Shown: positions 15,883-26,644 of the stretch, in pieces
Numbering within the stretch: position 1 is the first letter of the stretch
How the letters are laid out: every line of letters starts with the position of its first letter
Source of the DNA: Mycobacterium pinniadriaticum
GTDB lineage: Bacteria > Actinomycetota > Actinomycetes > Mycobacteriales > Mycobacteriaceae
Assembly: GCF_026242045.1 (NCBI RefSeq)
Contig: NZ_JAPJDO010000010.1
Location: forward strand, 161,462 to 225,461
DNA length: 64,000 nucleotides
Direction: 5' to 3'
The notes under the pieces: model-generated
What the model was told of the DNA's origin: nothing
What the model saw: the letters and a program-made list of their open reading frames with translations, nothing else
The model's database searches: none
Position numbers and translations under genes: made by a program

Positions 15883-16551
15883 TCAGGTCACCGTCATCAG
15901 ATAGTCGGCGGAACCGACATAGACGATGGTCGACGGGCTCGGGGTGACCGCGGCGTTGACGATCGCGGTGGCGAACTCTTCGACCGGGACGATGCTGGCG
16001 CCATCACCGGATACCACCGTCAAGTGGATTCCTGCGTGGTCGAATCCGGAACGCATTGCGTAGAGCGCAGTTTCGCCCGCGCGCTTACTCGCGGCAACTC
16101 CCGCACATCCCTTCGGCACCGCCTTGTTCGGATAGAAGTGGGCCTGGTGGCTGGTGACGAACACGATCCGGGAGCCGACCGGCATCAACGGCATGGCCAG
16201 CGATGCGAGCCGGCGTTGAGCGTCGTGGTTGGCCCGCATCGCGTAGCCGGGACCCGGGCCCATCTTGAGGCCACCAGATGCGTTGAGGATCAACGCGTCC
16301 AGCCTTCCGAACTGCGCGGTGACGTATTGCATCATCGCCGCGACTTCGACCTCGTCGGAGATGTCGGCGGCCAGGGCCGATGCATTGCCGCCGGCACTGC
16401 GGATCGCGCTGACGACGTCATTCGCGCGGTCCGCCTGCTCGCGGTAGTTCACGATGACGTGGGTGTCGGGTGCGGCGAGCTGGCTCGCGACCTCGGCTCC
16501 GATGCCTCTCGATGCGCCCGTGATCAAGACGACGCGTGCGGGTGGCTGCAT
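15883..16551 (-). CDS. Short-chain dehydrogenase/reductase-fold protein without the catalytic Tyr
   Basis: 222 residues. The N-terminal VVLITGASRGIGAEVASQL is a standard NAD(P)-binding TGxxxGxG, and NASGG and VTSHQ correspond to the NxAG strand and the Ser strand. Where YxxxK is expected the sequence is VAASK, so Tyr is replaced by Val while Lys is kept. It may be a redox-inactive NAD(P)-binding protein. ATG 16551 is preceded by GGAAGGAGCC; longer frames upstream run through the AT-rich promoter. The promoter carries a repeated TAAG motif. Confidence 0.82.
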   Translation of the reverse strand: MQPPARVVLITGASRGIGAEVASQLAAPDTHVIVNYREQADRANDVVSAIRSAGGNASALAADISDEVEVAAMMQYVTAQFGRLDALILNASGGLKMGPGPGYAMRANHDAQRRLASLAMPLMPVGSRIVFVTSHQAHFYPNKAVPKGCAGVAASKRAGETALYAMRSGFDHAGIHLTVVSGDGASIVPVEEFATAIVNAAVTPSPSTIVYVGSADYLMTVT

Positions 16552-16598
16552 GGCGGGCTCCTTCCGTTGCTGCGACGTAGTCCACCGTACACCCACCC

Positions 16599-16637
16599 TA
16601 AGAAAATTAAGGTAAATATAAGATAACACTAAGATAG
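16599..16637. promoter_or_regulatory. AT-rich array of TAAG repeats in the SDR promoter
   Basis: An unusually AT-rich patch holds TAAG at 16599, 16608, 16619 and 16630 on the plus strand (spacing 9, 11, 11 bp). The last three extend to TAAGRTA. It lies 48-86 bp upstream of the SDR start. Helically phased direct repeats of this kind suggest cooperative binding by a regulator or a nucleoid protein. Confidence 0.5.
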
Positions 16638-16646
16638 TCGACCGTC

Positions 16647-16949
16647 TCAGTTCGACGAGCCGACATCCTGCGGCCGGAGCATCGGCAGCGCCAGTGCGAC
16701 GACGATCGGCCAGCCCACCACCGTCACGGGAATCGCCCACATCCGCCGCACGACGAGCGCGTGCTGGCAGTGGTCGGCCTCCCCGGCGAACGACGCTTGG
16801 ACCAGATCTGCACTAAACCCGCTGCCGCACTTGATCTGTACTCCCCACGGATCGAAATCGGGGAGGTACACCGGCCAGTGAAGGGCGAGCACGCCGACCA
16901 TCAGCAGCACCACCGCGACGATGCCCGCGGCGATCTGGCGAACGGTCAC
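16647..16949 (-). CDS. Hypothetical two-TM membrane protein
   Basis: 100 residues from a GTG whose GTGA overlaps the upstream gene's stop. One hydrophobic helix near residues 6-25 (AAGIVAVVLLMVGVLAL) and one near the C-terminus flank an outside segment with two Cys (KCGSGF, DHCQH) that could form a disulfide. I do not recognise the family. Coupled translation with the small paralog upstream suggests the two products work together. Confidence 0.65.
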   Translation of the reverse strand: MTVRQIAAGIVAVVLLMVGVLALHWPVYLPDFDPWGVQIKCGSGFSADLVQASFAGEADHCQHALVVRRMWAIPVTVVGWPIVVALALPMLRPQDVGSSN

Positions 16950-17170
16950 GTCATGCAGACGTTCGCGAACAACAGCACGGGCCAGGACACGATGGACTCC
17001 AGAAAGGACACGACGAGGTCGGCGCCGTGCAGCTGATGCAGATGCTCGGTATGCGTCGATGACCACACCAGCCCGACCGCGAGGTAGGGGATCCCGAGCA
17101 GCAGCCCGATGCCGATCAGCTCGGCGATGGTCAGCTTGTAGTTCAGCACTTGGCGCAGCTTCGTCAGCAA
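16946..17170 (-). CDS. Small two-TM membrane protein, paralog of the gene at 17275
   Basis: The product shares a framework with the divergent gene at 17275-17535: LRxVLNYK, then a LIxxxxxLxIPxLxxGLxW helix, an HxExxxQL segment and a C-terminal WPVLL helix ending near a Cys. TTG 17170 is proposed because GGGAGGGGCC lies just upstream, mirroring the paralog's leader; another TTG at 17203 would add 11 residues. About 74 aa. Function unknown; no enzymatic motif. Confidence 0.65.
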   Translation of the reverse strand: MLTKLRQVLNYKLTIAELIGIGLLLGIPYLAVGLVWSSTHTEHLHQLHGADLVVSFLESIVSWPVLLFANVCMT

Positions 17171-17274
17171 CGTTGAGGCCCCTCCCGCCTCGGCTGAATC
17201 CAATCGTAGTCAGGACCGCCCCAGGGGAGGATGATTTGTGAGAAGCTGCGTTTTCAAACTCGGGGAGGGGCCTG

Positions 17275-17535
17275 GTGGATGATCTGATGACCAGATTGCG
17301 TCGCGTGCTGAACTACAAGGTCAGCGTCGAGGCGCTGATCGAGGTGGCGATGTGGCTCGCGATCCCGCATCTGATCATCGGGCTCACCTGGGCCTTCTTC
17401 CATGTCGAGGCGGTGCAGCAGCTACAGGACCAGCTCGACCGGATATTGCCGGCCGCCGCCGAGGTGGGCGCCTACGTGCTGGCCGCCCTGCTGTGGCCGG
17501 TGCTGTTGCTGCTCCCGCCGTTGTGCATCGCGTGA
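17275..17535 (+). CDS. Small two-TM membrane protein, paralog of the gene at 16946
   Basis: 86 residues from a GTG with GGGGAGGGG four bases upstream. Two hydrophobic helices (ALIEVAMWLAIPHLIIGLTW and VLAALLWPVLLLLPPLCIA) surround a charged HVEAVQQLQDQLDR loop. It is clearly related to the minus-strand gene that starts 104 bp away, and the two share promoter space. Not recognised beyond mycobacteria. Confidence 0.68.
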   Translation: MDDLMTRLRRVLNYKVSVEALIEVAMWLAIPHLIIGLTWAFFHVEAVQQLQDQLDRILPAAAEVGAYVLAALLWPVLLLLPPLCIA

Positions 17536-17837
17536 TCGGAGCCAGGTTCGTCGCTGCCCGCCGGCGCCAGCGTGCGGCAGCACTGTCGTAGGCGCGCGAG
17601 ATGTCCGCCGTGATCCGCCCTTTCGCGATCCTCGATCAACCATGGGCTAACCATGGCCGTCGATCGGCTGACGTTCGGTGCCGACTGCATGCCAAGACGT
17701 CCCACAATCGATACCCGCCATCCCCGTGCGCCGACTAGCGTGGTTGGGGCCGCCTAGCGAAGCGAAGCGTGCCAGGCCATCAGCGTTGACGGCTCCGCGA
17801 AACAGGAGGGTGTGCCGGTGTCGATGAGGAGGGATCG
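17536..17837. other. Intergenic region with no gene seen
   Basis: About 300 bp between the small membrane protein and the wax ester synthase gene. It contains two AACCATGG copies 11 bp apart (about 17638-17657) and an AGCGAAGCGAAGCG run near 17757-17770. Open frames here are shadows. It probably holds the promoter of the lipid operon that follows. Confidence 0.5.
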
Positions 17838-19322
17838 ATGAGCGGGACCGTCGATGAGAACGGCATGTCATCCGAACTCGGTGCCCTGGACATGCTGCTG
17901 CATCGCGGCGAGGCCAATCCGCGGACCCGGTCGGGCATCATGGCTCTGGAAATCCTCGACACCACCCCGGATTGGAACCGGTTCAGAACAGGCTTTGAGA
18001 ACGCGTCCCGCAAAGTCCTTCGCCTGCGTCAGCGCGTCGTCGTGCCGACCCTGCCGACGGCGGCCCCGCGTTGGGTGGTCGACCCCGATTTCAACCTCGA
18101 CTTCCACGTCCGCCGCGTGCGGGTACCCGAGCCGGGCACCCTGCGCGAGGTGCTCGACCTGGCCGAGGTGAGCCTGCAGTCGCCGCTGGACATCTCGAGA
18201 CCGTTGTGGACGGCCACCCTGGTTGAAGGCCTGGCAGGGGGCAGGGCCGCGACCCTGCTGCACCTGAGCCATGCGGTGACCGACGGCGTCGGCGCCACCG
18301 CGATGTTCGCCGAGATCTACGACCTGGAACGCGAACCGCCGCCCAGGCCCGCCCCGCCGATGCCGGTGCCGCAAGACCTCACACCCAACGACCTGATGCG
18401 CGAAGGCTTCAACCAGCTGCCCGGTGCCATCCTCGGCGGGCTGTTCGGCGCCGTGTCCGGTGGGCTGTCGGTCGTCGGGCGCGTGGTGCGTAACCCGGGA
18501 ACGGCCGTGTGGGACGCTGTCGACTACGCCCGCTCCGGGCGCCGGGTGGTGGGACGCGCCGCCGAACCATCGCCGCTACTTCGTCGCCGGAGCCTGTCGT
18601 CGCGCAGCGAAGCGATCGAGATGCGCCTGGCGGACCTGCGTTCGGCGGCGCACGCCGCCGGCGGGTCGATCAACGACGCCTACCTGGCCGGGCTGTGCGG
18701 GGCGTTGCGTCGCTACCACGAGGCGCTCGGCGTTCCGGTCAACAGCCTCCCGATGGCGGTGCCGGTGAGCCTGCGCGCCGAGGCGGACCCGGCTGGCGGC
18801 AACCGCTTCGCCGGGGTGAACCTCGCCGCCCCGATCGCCGTCGCCGACCCGGGCGTGCGGATCCAGAAGATTCGTAAGCAGATGACCTCGCGGCGCGAGG
18901 AGGCGGCCATCGATCTGATGGGCGCCGTCGCGCCGGTGCTCGGCCTGCTGCCCGACGCCGTACTCGAGGCGATGACCGGTTCGGTCATCGCCTCCGACGT
19001 GCAGGCCAGCAATGTGCCGGTGTACGCCGGAGATACCTACATCGCTGGAGCAAAAGTGCTGCGGCAGTATGGAATCGGCCCGCTGCCCGGTGTGGCGATG
19101 ATGGTCGTTCTGGTCTCCCGCGGTGGTTTCGCGACGATCACCGCGCGCTACGACCGCGCATCGATCACCGACGAGGACCTGTTCGCGCGGTGCCTGCGCG
19201 AAGGTTTCGACGAAGTGCTGGCGCTGGCCGGTGATCCGCCGCCGCGGGTGGTGCCCTCGTCGTTCCCCGACCCCGTAGACGACTCCACTCAAGTTTCCCC
19301 GAACGGATCGGTGGCCTTCTGA
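17838..19322 (+). CDS. Wax ester synthase/diacylglycerol acyltransferase (WS/DGAT)
   Basis: The 494-residue protein transfers acyl groups from CoA to diacylglycerol or fatty alcohols. Its active site reads SHAVTDG (near residue 146), a variant of HHxxxDG in which the first His is Ser but the catalytic second His and the DG are kept. The PLW motif (ISRPLWTATLV) and the C-terminal SNVPVYAGDTYIAGAKV block are typical of the family. AGGAGGG precedes the ATG. Its stop overlaps the plsC start by one base, so it begins a lipid-assembly operon equivalent to Rv2484c-Rv2482c. Confidence 0.9.
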   Translation: MSGTVDENGMSSELGALDMLLHRGEANPRTRSGIMALEILDTTPDWNRFRTGFENASRKVLRLRQRVVVPTLPTAAPRWVVDPDFNLDFHVRRVRVPEPGTLREVLDLAEVSLQSPLDISRPLWTATLVEGLAGGRAATLLHLSHAVTDGVGATAMFAEIYDLEREPPPRPAPPMPVPQDLTPNDLMREGFNQLPGAILGGLFGAVSGGLSVVGRVVRNPGTAVWDAVDYARSGRRVVGRAAEPSPLLRRRSLSSRSEAIEMRLADLRSAAHAAGGSINDAYLAGLCGALRRYHEALGVPVNSLPMAVPVSLRAEADPAGGNRFAGVNLAAPIAVADPGVRIQKIRKQMTSRREEAAIDLMGAVAPVLGLLPDAVLEAMTGSVIASDVQASNVPVYAGDTYIAGAKVLRQYGIGPLPGVAMMVVLVSRGGFATITARYDRASITDEDLFARCLREGFDEVLALAGDPPPRVVPSSFPDPVDDSTQVSPNGSVAF

Positions 19323-20929
19323 TGCGCGACAAGGACATGCGTCTGCCCGGCTCGGTCGCCGAGGTGATGGCCAGCGCGGAGGGGCCGAAGATCGGGGCGT
19401 TCTTCGACCTGGACGGCACCCTGGTCGCCGGGTTCACCGCCGTCATCCTCACCAGGGAGCGTTTCCGCAGCCGCGATATGGGCGTCGGGGAGCTGATCAC
19501 GATGATCGCCGCCGGGCTCAACCATCAGCTCGGCCGACTGGAGTTCGAGGAGCTGATCACCAAGGCATCGCAGGCGCTGCGGGGCCGCGCGATGAGCGAT
19601 CTGCATGAGATCGGTGAGCGGATGTTCGTGCAGAAGATCGAGAAGCGGATCTATCCGGAGATGCGCGAACTGGTGCATGCGCATCTGGAGCGCGGGCACA
19701 CCGTGGTGCTCAGCTCGTCGGCGCTGACCATTCAGGTCGATCCGGTGGCGCGCTTCCTCGGTATCGAAAACACCCTGACCAACCGCTTCGAGGTCGACGA
19801 TAACGATGTGCTGACCGGCGACATCATCCGGCCCATCCTGTGGGGGCCCGGCAAGGCCAACGCCGTGCAGAAGTTCGCCGCCGACAACGACATTGACCTC
19901 AAGCAGTCCTACTTCTACGCCGACGGCGACGAGGACGTCGCCCTGATGTATCTGGTCGGCAACCCGCGCCCGACCAACCCCGAGGGCAAGATGGCCGCGG
20001 TGGCGCGCCGACGCGGCTGGCCGATCTTGCAGTTCCACAGCCGCGGCAGCGGCGGGCTGATGGGTCAGGTCCGCACGCTGCTCGGCGTCGGAGCGCTGGT
20101 GCCCGCCGCGACCGGCGCGATCTGGTGGGGCGCGTTGACCCGCAGCCGCCGGCGTGGGGTGAACTTCTTCACCACCGCGTTCCCGAATCTGCTGCTGGCG
20201 GTAAATGGCGTGCGGCTCAATGTCCTCGGCGAAGAGAATCTCAAGAAGCAGCGACCGGCGGTATTCATCTTCAACCACCGCAACAATGCGGACCCCGTCA
20301 TCGTGGCATCGCTGTTGCGGGACAACTGGACCGGGGTCGGCAAGAAGGAACTGAAGGACGACCTGGTCGTCGGGACGCTGGGCAAGCTGGTCGACACAGT
20401 CTTCATCGACCGAGACGACCCCAAGGCTGCTGTCGAAACCATGCACGAGGTCGAGGATCTGGTGGCCAAGGGTCTGTCGATCATGATCGCACCCGAAGGC
20501 ACCCGGCTGGACACCCGAACCGTCGGCCCGTTCAAGAAGGGGCCGTTCCGGCTGGCCATGGCTGCCGGTGTACCCCTGGTGCCGATCGTGATCCGCAACG
20601 CCGAGGTGATCGCCTCCCGCGATTCCTCCACCATGAATCCCGGCGAGGTGGATATCGTTGTCTACCCGCCTCTTTCGGTAGCCGAGTGGACATTGGACAC
20701 TCTTTCGGAGCGGATCGAGGAAGTGCGCCAGCTGTATCTGGACACTCTCAAGGACTGGCCGAAGGACAAATTGCCGGTGCCGGATATATACAAGAAGGCG
20801 GCGGCCAAGAAGGCGCTCGCCAAGAAGGCGCCCGCGAAGAAGGCGGCGGCCAAAAAGGCTCCCGCGAAGAAAGCGGCCGCCAAGAAGGCTCCGGCCAAGA
20901 AGTCCACGCCGGCCAAGGGTCGCAAATGA
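19322..20929 (+). CDS. plsC: HAD phosphatase-1-acylglycerol-3-phosphate acyltransferase fusion with Lys/Ala-rich tail
   Basis: Three parts in 535 residues. A HAD-IB (SerB-like) phosphatase spans about 15-240, with FFDLDGTLV and YADGDED. A PlsC acyltransferase spans about 280-460, with NHRNNAD (HxxxxD) and APEGTRL. A C-terminal tail (about 490-535) is made almost wholly of [13 protein letters not shown] repeats. The domain pair suits two successive steps of phospholipid assembly or remodelling. The basic tail resembles those of mycobacterial histone-like proteins and could bind DNA or acidic lipids. It couples to plsB2 through an ATGA overlap. Confidence 0.9.
   Translation: MRDKDMRLPGSVAEVMASAEGPKIGAFFDLDGTLVAGFTAVILTRERFRSRDMGVGELITMIAAGLNHQLGRLEFEELITKASQALRGRAMSDLHEIGERMFVQKIEKRIYPEMRELVHAHLERGHTVVLSSSALTIQVDPVARFLGIENTLTNRFEVDDNDVLTGDIIRPILWGPGKANAVQKFAADNDIDLKQSYFYADGDEDVALMYLVGNPRPTNPEGKMAAVARRRGWPILQFHSRGSGGLMGQVRTLLGVGALVPAATGAIWWGALTRSRRRGVNFFTTAFPNLLLAVNGVRLNVLGEENLKKQRPAVFIFNHRNNADPVIVASLLRDNWTGVGKKELKDDLVVGTLGKLVDTVFIDRDDPKAAVETMHEVEDLVAKGLSIMIAPEGTRLDTRTVGPFKKGPFRLAMAAGVPLVPIVIRNAEVIASRDSSTMNPGEVDIVVYPPLSVAEWTLDTLSERIEEVRQLYLDTLKDWPKDKLPVPDIYKKAAAKKALAKKAPAKKAAAKKAPAKKAAAKKAPAKKSTPAKGRK
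20792..20903 (+). repeat. In-gene 15-bp-type tandem repeat encoding the KKAPA tail
   Basis: Imperfect tandem units of about 15 bp (AAGAAGGCN followed by two Ala/Pro codons) at the 3' end of plsC encode the Lys/Ala-rich tail. Unit number is likely to vary between strains by slippage. Confidence 0.7.
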
Positions 20930-23262
20930 CCCACGCCGACCACCTCACCGACTTCAGCACCACCAACGATGCGTTGGTGTTGGCCTCGGTGTCCTCGAAG
21001 GCGGAGTTCGAACTCCTCAATGACTGGCTGCACGCCCAGCGGCGGGCGCACCCTGACACCAAGGTCGAGGTGCTGCGCCTGCCCGAAGGCGACCCGCCGC
21101 CGGGAGTGGTGGCCCAGCTCGTCGAGGAGCTCGGCGTTGGGGAGGATCGGCTGGTCGTCCCGGTCCGGGTGTTCTGGGTCCCCGGCGGATTGCCGACCCG
21201 GGTCAAGATCGTCGGCCTGCTGTCCGGTCGGGACACCTACCGTCCGCCGGAACTTGTGCAGCGCAACATCCTTCGCAAGGATCCGTCCCGCGCACGGATC
21301 GTCGCCGGCGAGCCCGCCAAGGTCTCCGAACTGCGTCAGCAGTGGCAGGAGAACACCGTCGGCGACAGCCCCCGTGACTTTGCACGCTTCGTGCTGCGGC
21401 GCGCGGCGTTGGCCGTCGAGCGGATGGAATTGCGGCTCCTCGGACCGGAATACAAGTCGCCGCGACTGATCACCGACGAGCTGATGGCGTCCTCGCGGTT
21501 CATGGAGGGCTTGGAGAAGATTCCCGGGGCCACCCCGGCCAAGGCCGAGGAGATGCTCAACGAGCTGGCCACCGGATGGAGCCGGTTCTCGGTCGATTTG
21601 ATCCCGAACCTCGGGCGAGCCATCTTCAGCCGGGGCTTCGATCCTCGAATCGACTACGACGCCATGGAGATCGAGTCCATGCGGCGCGGGCTGGAAGACC
21701 ATCCGGCGGTGCTGTTGTGGTCGCACCGGTCCTATCTCGACGGCGTCATCGTGCCGGTGGCGATGCAGGAGAACAAGCTGCCGCCAGCGCACACGTTCGC
21801 CGGCATCAACCTGTCCTTCGGGTTCATGGGGCCGCTGATGCGCCGCTCGGGTGTCATCTTCCTGCGCCGCAAGCTCGACGATCCGCTGTACAAGTTCGTG
21901 CTGCGCCAATTCGTCGGCTTCATCGTGCAGAAGCGCTTCAACCTCAGCTGGTCGATCGAGGGTACCCGGTCGCGAACCGGAAAGATGTTGCCGCCCAAGC
22001 TCGGTCTGTTGGCCTATGTCGCCGACGCGTATCTGGACGGTCGCAGCGAGGACATCCTGCTGCAGCCGGTGTCGATCAGCTTCGACCAGTTGCATGAGAC
22101 CACCGAGTACGCGGCCTACGCTCGGGGTGGGGAGAAGACCCCGGAGAGCGTCGAGTGGTTGTTCAACTTCATCAAGGCCCAGGGGGAGCGCAACTACGGC
22201 AAGATCTACGTCCGCTTCCCCGAAGCGGTGTCGATGCGGCAATACCTCGGTGAGCCGGCCGGCCCGATCGCTTCGGATCCGGCCGCGAAGCGGCTGGCCA
22301 TGCAGAAGATGGCGTTCGAGGTGGCCTGGCGGATCCTGCGGGTGACGCCGATCAACGCGACCGCCCTGTTGTCGGCGTTGCTGCTGACCACCCGTGGCCG
22401 GGCGCTGACGTTGAACCAGCTGCACCACACGCTGCAGGATTCGCTGGATTACCTCGAGCGCAAGCAGAATCCGGTGACCAACAGCGCCCTGCGGCTGCGC
22501 ACCCCGGAGGGGGTGCGGGCCGCGGTCGACGCGCTGTCCAACGGTCATCCGGTGACCCGGGTGGACGGCGGCCACGAACCGGTGTGGCGCATCGCTCCGG
22601 AGCACGAACATGAAGCGGCCTTCTACCGCAACACCCTTATCCACGCGTTCCTGGAAACCGCGATCGCCGAACTGGCGCTGGCCCACGCCGGGCGGGCCCC
22701 CGACGGTGACCGGGTGGCGGTGTTCTGGGACCAGGCGATGCGGCTGCGCGATCTGTTGAAGTTCGACTTCTACTTCGCCGATTCCGCCGCATTCCGCGAA
22801 CACCTCGCCGAAGAGATGTCGTGGCAAGAGGATTGGGAGATCCAAGTGGCCGCCGGCGGCGACGCCGTGGACAACCTGTTGCGAGGCAAGCAGCCGCTGA
22901 TGTCGCACGCCATGCTGCGGCCGTTCTTCGAGGCCTACGAGATCGTCGCCGACGTGCTCTGCGGCGCGCCGACCGACATCGAGGAGAAGGAACTGACCAA
23001 GCGGGCGTTGGGCGTGGGCGCCCAGTACGCCGCGCAGGGGCGCATCCGCAGCAACGAGTCGGTGTCGGCACTGCTGTTCGCGACCGCCCGGCAGGTGGCT
23101 GTCGACCAACACCTCCTGGAAGCCGCCCCCGACCTTGCGCAGCGGCGACGGGCGTTCCTGCACGAGCTGCGCAGCATCCTGGCTGACATGGACCGCATCA
23201 GCGCGCTGTCCACCGAGCAGTTCTACGCGCGTGAACTGAGACTGCGTGCGCAGGCCGGCTGA
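20926..23262 (+). CDS. plsB2: Glycerol-3-phosphate 1-O-acyltransferase
   Basis: The 778-residue PlsB starts at the ATG overlapping the plsC stop; the longer frame upstream merely reads the plsC tail in another frame. Acyltransferase motifs are in order: SHRSYLDG (HxxxxD) near residue 266, [14 protein letters not shown] near 346 and the PVSISFD block. The family acylates sn-glycerol-3-phosphate at the membrane in the first committed step of glycerolipid synthesis. Length is close to the mycobacterial PlsB2 (Rv2482c). Confidence 0.93.
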   Translation: MTHADHLTDFSTTNDALVLASVSSKAEFELLNDWLHAQRRAHPDTKVEVLRLPEGDPPPGVVAQLVEELGVGEDRLVVPVRVFWVPGGLPTRVKIVGLLSGRDTYRPPELVQRNILRKDPSRARIVAGEPAKVSELRQQWQENTVGDSPRDFARFVLRRAALAVERMELRLLGPEYKSPRLITDELMASSRFMEGLEKIPGATPAKAEEMLNELATGWSRFSVDLIPNLGRAIFSRGFDPRIDYDAMEIESMRRGLEDHPAVLLWSHRSYLDGVIVPVAMQENKLPPAHTFAGINLSFGFMGPLMRRSGVIFLRRKLDDPLYKFVLRQFVGFIVQKRFNLSWSIEGTRSRTGKMLPPKLGLLAYVADAYLDGRSEDILLQPVSISFDQLHETTEYAAYARGGEKTPESVEWLFNFIKAQGERNYGKIYVRFPEAVSMRQYLGEPAGPIASDPAAKRLAMQKMAFEVAWRILRVTPINATALLSALLLTTRGRALTLNQLHHTLQDSLDYLERKQNPVTNSALRLRTPEGVRAAVDALSNGHPVTRVDGGHEPVWRIAPEHEHEAAFYRNTLIHAFLETAIAELALAHAGRAPDGDRVAVFWDQAMRLRDLLKFDFYFADSAAFREHLAEEMSWQEDWEIQVAAGGDAVDNLLRGKQPLMSHAMLRPFFEAYEIVADVLCGAPTDIEEKELTKRALGVGAQYAAQGRIRSNESVSALLFATARQVAVDQHLLEAAPDLAQRRRAFLHELRSILADMDRISALSTEQFYARELRLRAQAG

Positions 23263-23291
23263 TCGCGGCAACGGCCACTGGCAGGCGTGAC

Positions 23292-23872
23292 TCAGACCGG
23301 ATTTCCGTAGCGGCGGGGTTCGGTAGCAGATAGCGGCTGCTGCGGTTTTGGGGCAGACACCGGAAATGACGATTGCCGGTACGGTTCGGGAATATCGCCG
23401 TTGGTATTGCTGATTGGCCGACTGTGAGAGATGAGGTCTTTGAAGACATTCGGATTGATAACGCCGTGCCGCCAGTACGCTTTGTCCCAGCCGAACCCTT
23501 GTTGCGTTGCCGCGTCGTAGTAGCCGCGACGCATGACTACGTGATTGCCGTCGAGGTCGGTCGCCTCCGCGATGACGTCGTTGATCGGATACGACGGGGA
23601 CGGCGGTGGGGCTTCCTTGAAGTCGACTGCGTGAATCCCCCCGCTCTCGGGGGGCTCGTTGAATCGGTGATTCGTCAATTCTGCTGACGTAGTTGTGATC
23701 TTGGATGCCAGCTCTTTGTCAGCGGTACTGAGGGCGAGGGCGCGACTGGCGATGATTTCAGCGTGTGCGCGAGCTGCAGCTGCGCGCACCGCGCTGTGGC
23801 TGCTCGGTACAGGTGCTCGTTATCCCAGCTGAGGATCTGAGACAAGCTCGGCGCAGCACCAAACGCGGACAT
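23292..23872 (-). pseudogene. Broken type VII secretion-associated protein with a toxin-like C-terminal domain
   Basis: From ATG 23872 the protein begins MSAFGAAPSLSQILSWDNEHL, the N-terminal pattern of large ESX substrates. Near 23787 the frame must shift to continue as AAAARAHAEIIASRALALS. Much of the expected WXG-type helical domain (roughly 100 residues) is absent. The C-terminal 100 residues (DVIAEATDLDGNHVVMRRGYYD, then QGFGWDKAYWRHGVINP) form a compact domain like those at the end of secreted polymorphic toxins. It follows the small EspC-like partner with 2 bp between them, a normal pairing. A frameshift plus internal deletion is inferred. Confidence 0.6.
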
Positions 23873-23874
23873 AT

Positions 23875-24170
23875 CTAAGCCTGCACCGTTCCGATCAAGC
23901 GGGCAAATCGATCTGCCGATTCGGCCCCCGTCGTCTCAAACCGGGTCGCCGACGTTGCGATCTTGTCGCCTGTTGTCTGCACTCGAGCCGCCAATAGAGC
24001 TGCCAGTGCGCGCTCAGCGTGGCGTACGTCGCACCCACCGCCTCAGAAGTGGCCTGACCCGGAGGTCCCAACACTGAAGTCGGCACTTGGTCGGCTAACC
24101 GAGCCGAGGTGGCAGCGCACTGATCAGCGACGGCCCGCAAGGCTTCGTCGCAAACCTGAAGACGTCCCAC
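23875..24170 (-). pseudogene. Frameshifted EspC-like (DUF2580) small ESX partner
   Basis: The first half (MGRLQVCDEALRAVADQCAA, ending near LGPPGQATSEAVGATYA) is typical of the EspC/DUF2580 family. The natural second half continues only in another frame, as ERALAALLAARVQTTGDKIA and onward to AGESADRF-like sequence and a TAG at 23875-23877. A single frameshift near 24015-24030 explains this. In frame zero the protein instead runs to 23895 with an unrelated Arg-rich end. It precedes the larger ESX remnant. Confidence 0.65.
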
Positions 24171-24343
24171 GCGCCAAGCCTAGATGCGGCCGCCCGGACC
24201 AACCAGTCACCCAGGCCGGCGCCTATTCACAGATCCCAATTCACACACAACCCCAGACACTCGAGCCTCCGGCATCATCCGGTTGTCGGGGCGTGACGGC
24301 TCACTGGACTCGCATAACCCAAGCGAATCGAGAGGACCAAGCC

Positions 24344-24805
24344 ATGTTCGAGACCCATCTGACTGTCGTCGGCCGCATCGTCACCGACCTTCGTCGCCGC
24401 GTCGTCGGCGACCAGGAACTGATCAGCTTCCGGGTGGCCAGCAATTCCCGGCGCCGCACCGGTGACGGCACCTGGGAGCCGGGCAACTCGTTGTTCATCA
24501 CCGTCAATTGCTGGGGCAAGCTGGTCACCGGTGTCGGCGCCGGTCTCTACAAGGGAGCTCCGGTCATCGTCGTCGGCGACGTGTTCACCAGCGAGTACGA
24601 AGACAAGGAGGGGATACGGCGGTCGTCACTGGAGATGCGGGCCACCGCGGTCGGCCCCGATCTGTCCCGGGCGATCGTCCGGTTCGAGCAGCCCCAGCCC
24701 AAGCCGGCTGAACCCGCTGCTGACCAGCCGAGCGCCGAGGAACACCTGGACACAGACGACACCGACGACGCCGAGGCGGCGACGGGCCTGCCCCTGTCGG
24801 CGTGA
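24344..24805 (+). CDS. Single-stranded DNA-binding protein paralog (SsbB-like)
   Basis: 153 residues with an OB fold (MFETHLTVVGRIVTDLRRRVVG, then LFITVNCWGKL, then VIVVGDVFTSEYEDKEG), followed by a short acidic tail. It lacks the Gly-rich linker and DDDIPF-type tip of the replicative SSB, so it is the accessory paralog next to ettA (Rv2478c position). GAGAGGA precedes ATG 24344; frames starting upstream are not credible. Such proteins act in recombination or repair. Confidence 0.88.
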   Translation: MFETHLTVVGRIVTDLRRRVVGDQELISFRVASNSRRRTGDGTWEPGNSLFITVNCWGKLVTGVGAGLYKGAPVIVVGDVFTSEYEDKEGIRRSSLEMRATAVGPDLSRAIVRFEQPQPKPAEPAADQPSAEEHLDTDDTDDAEAATGLPLSA

Positions 24806-24919
24806 TCACCGGCGGCGGCCGCGTTGGCCTGGCCAGCGCGGCCGCAAGGCTCCGATGTCGCGACGCCTAGGATGGTCGGCGAGCAATTCACGACCAAAAC
24901 GGAAGGCAACACCGCGGCA

Positions 24920-26593
<1,674 letters not shown>

Positions 26594-26644
26594 TGTGGCG
26601 CTGCGGGCCAGCGTCGGTTCGCATGCTGATCAGGAGCGGCAGGT

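Noticed and set aside
17638..17657. AACCATGG direct repeat
   Set aside because: Eight-base palindromic words recurring once in 300 bp can arise by chance; no associated structure.
20792..20903. Short tandem repeats as a CRISPR-like array
   Set aside because: The repeats are in frame within plsC and encode the KKAPA tail; there are no unique spacers. No CRISPR array is seen anywhere in the window.
20662..23271. 869-aa open frame on the minus strand opposite plsB2
   Set aside because: Composition (His/Gln/Arg/Val-rich, no family motifs) is that of an antisense shadow of a high-GC gene; the plus strand has clear PlsB motifs.
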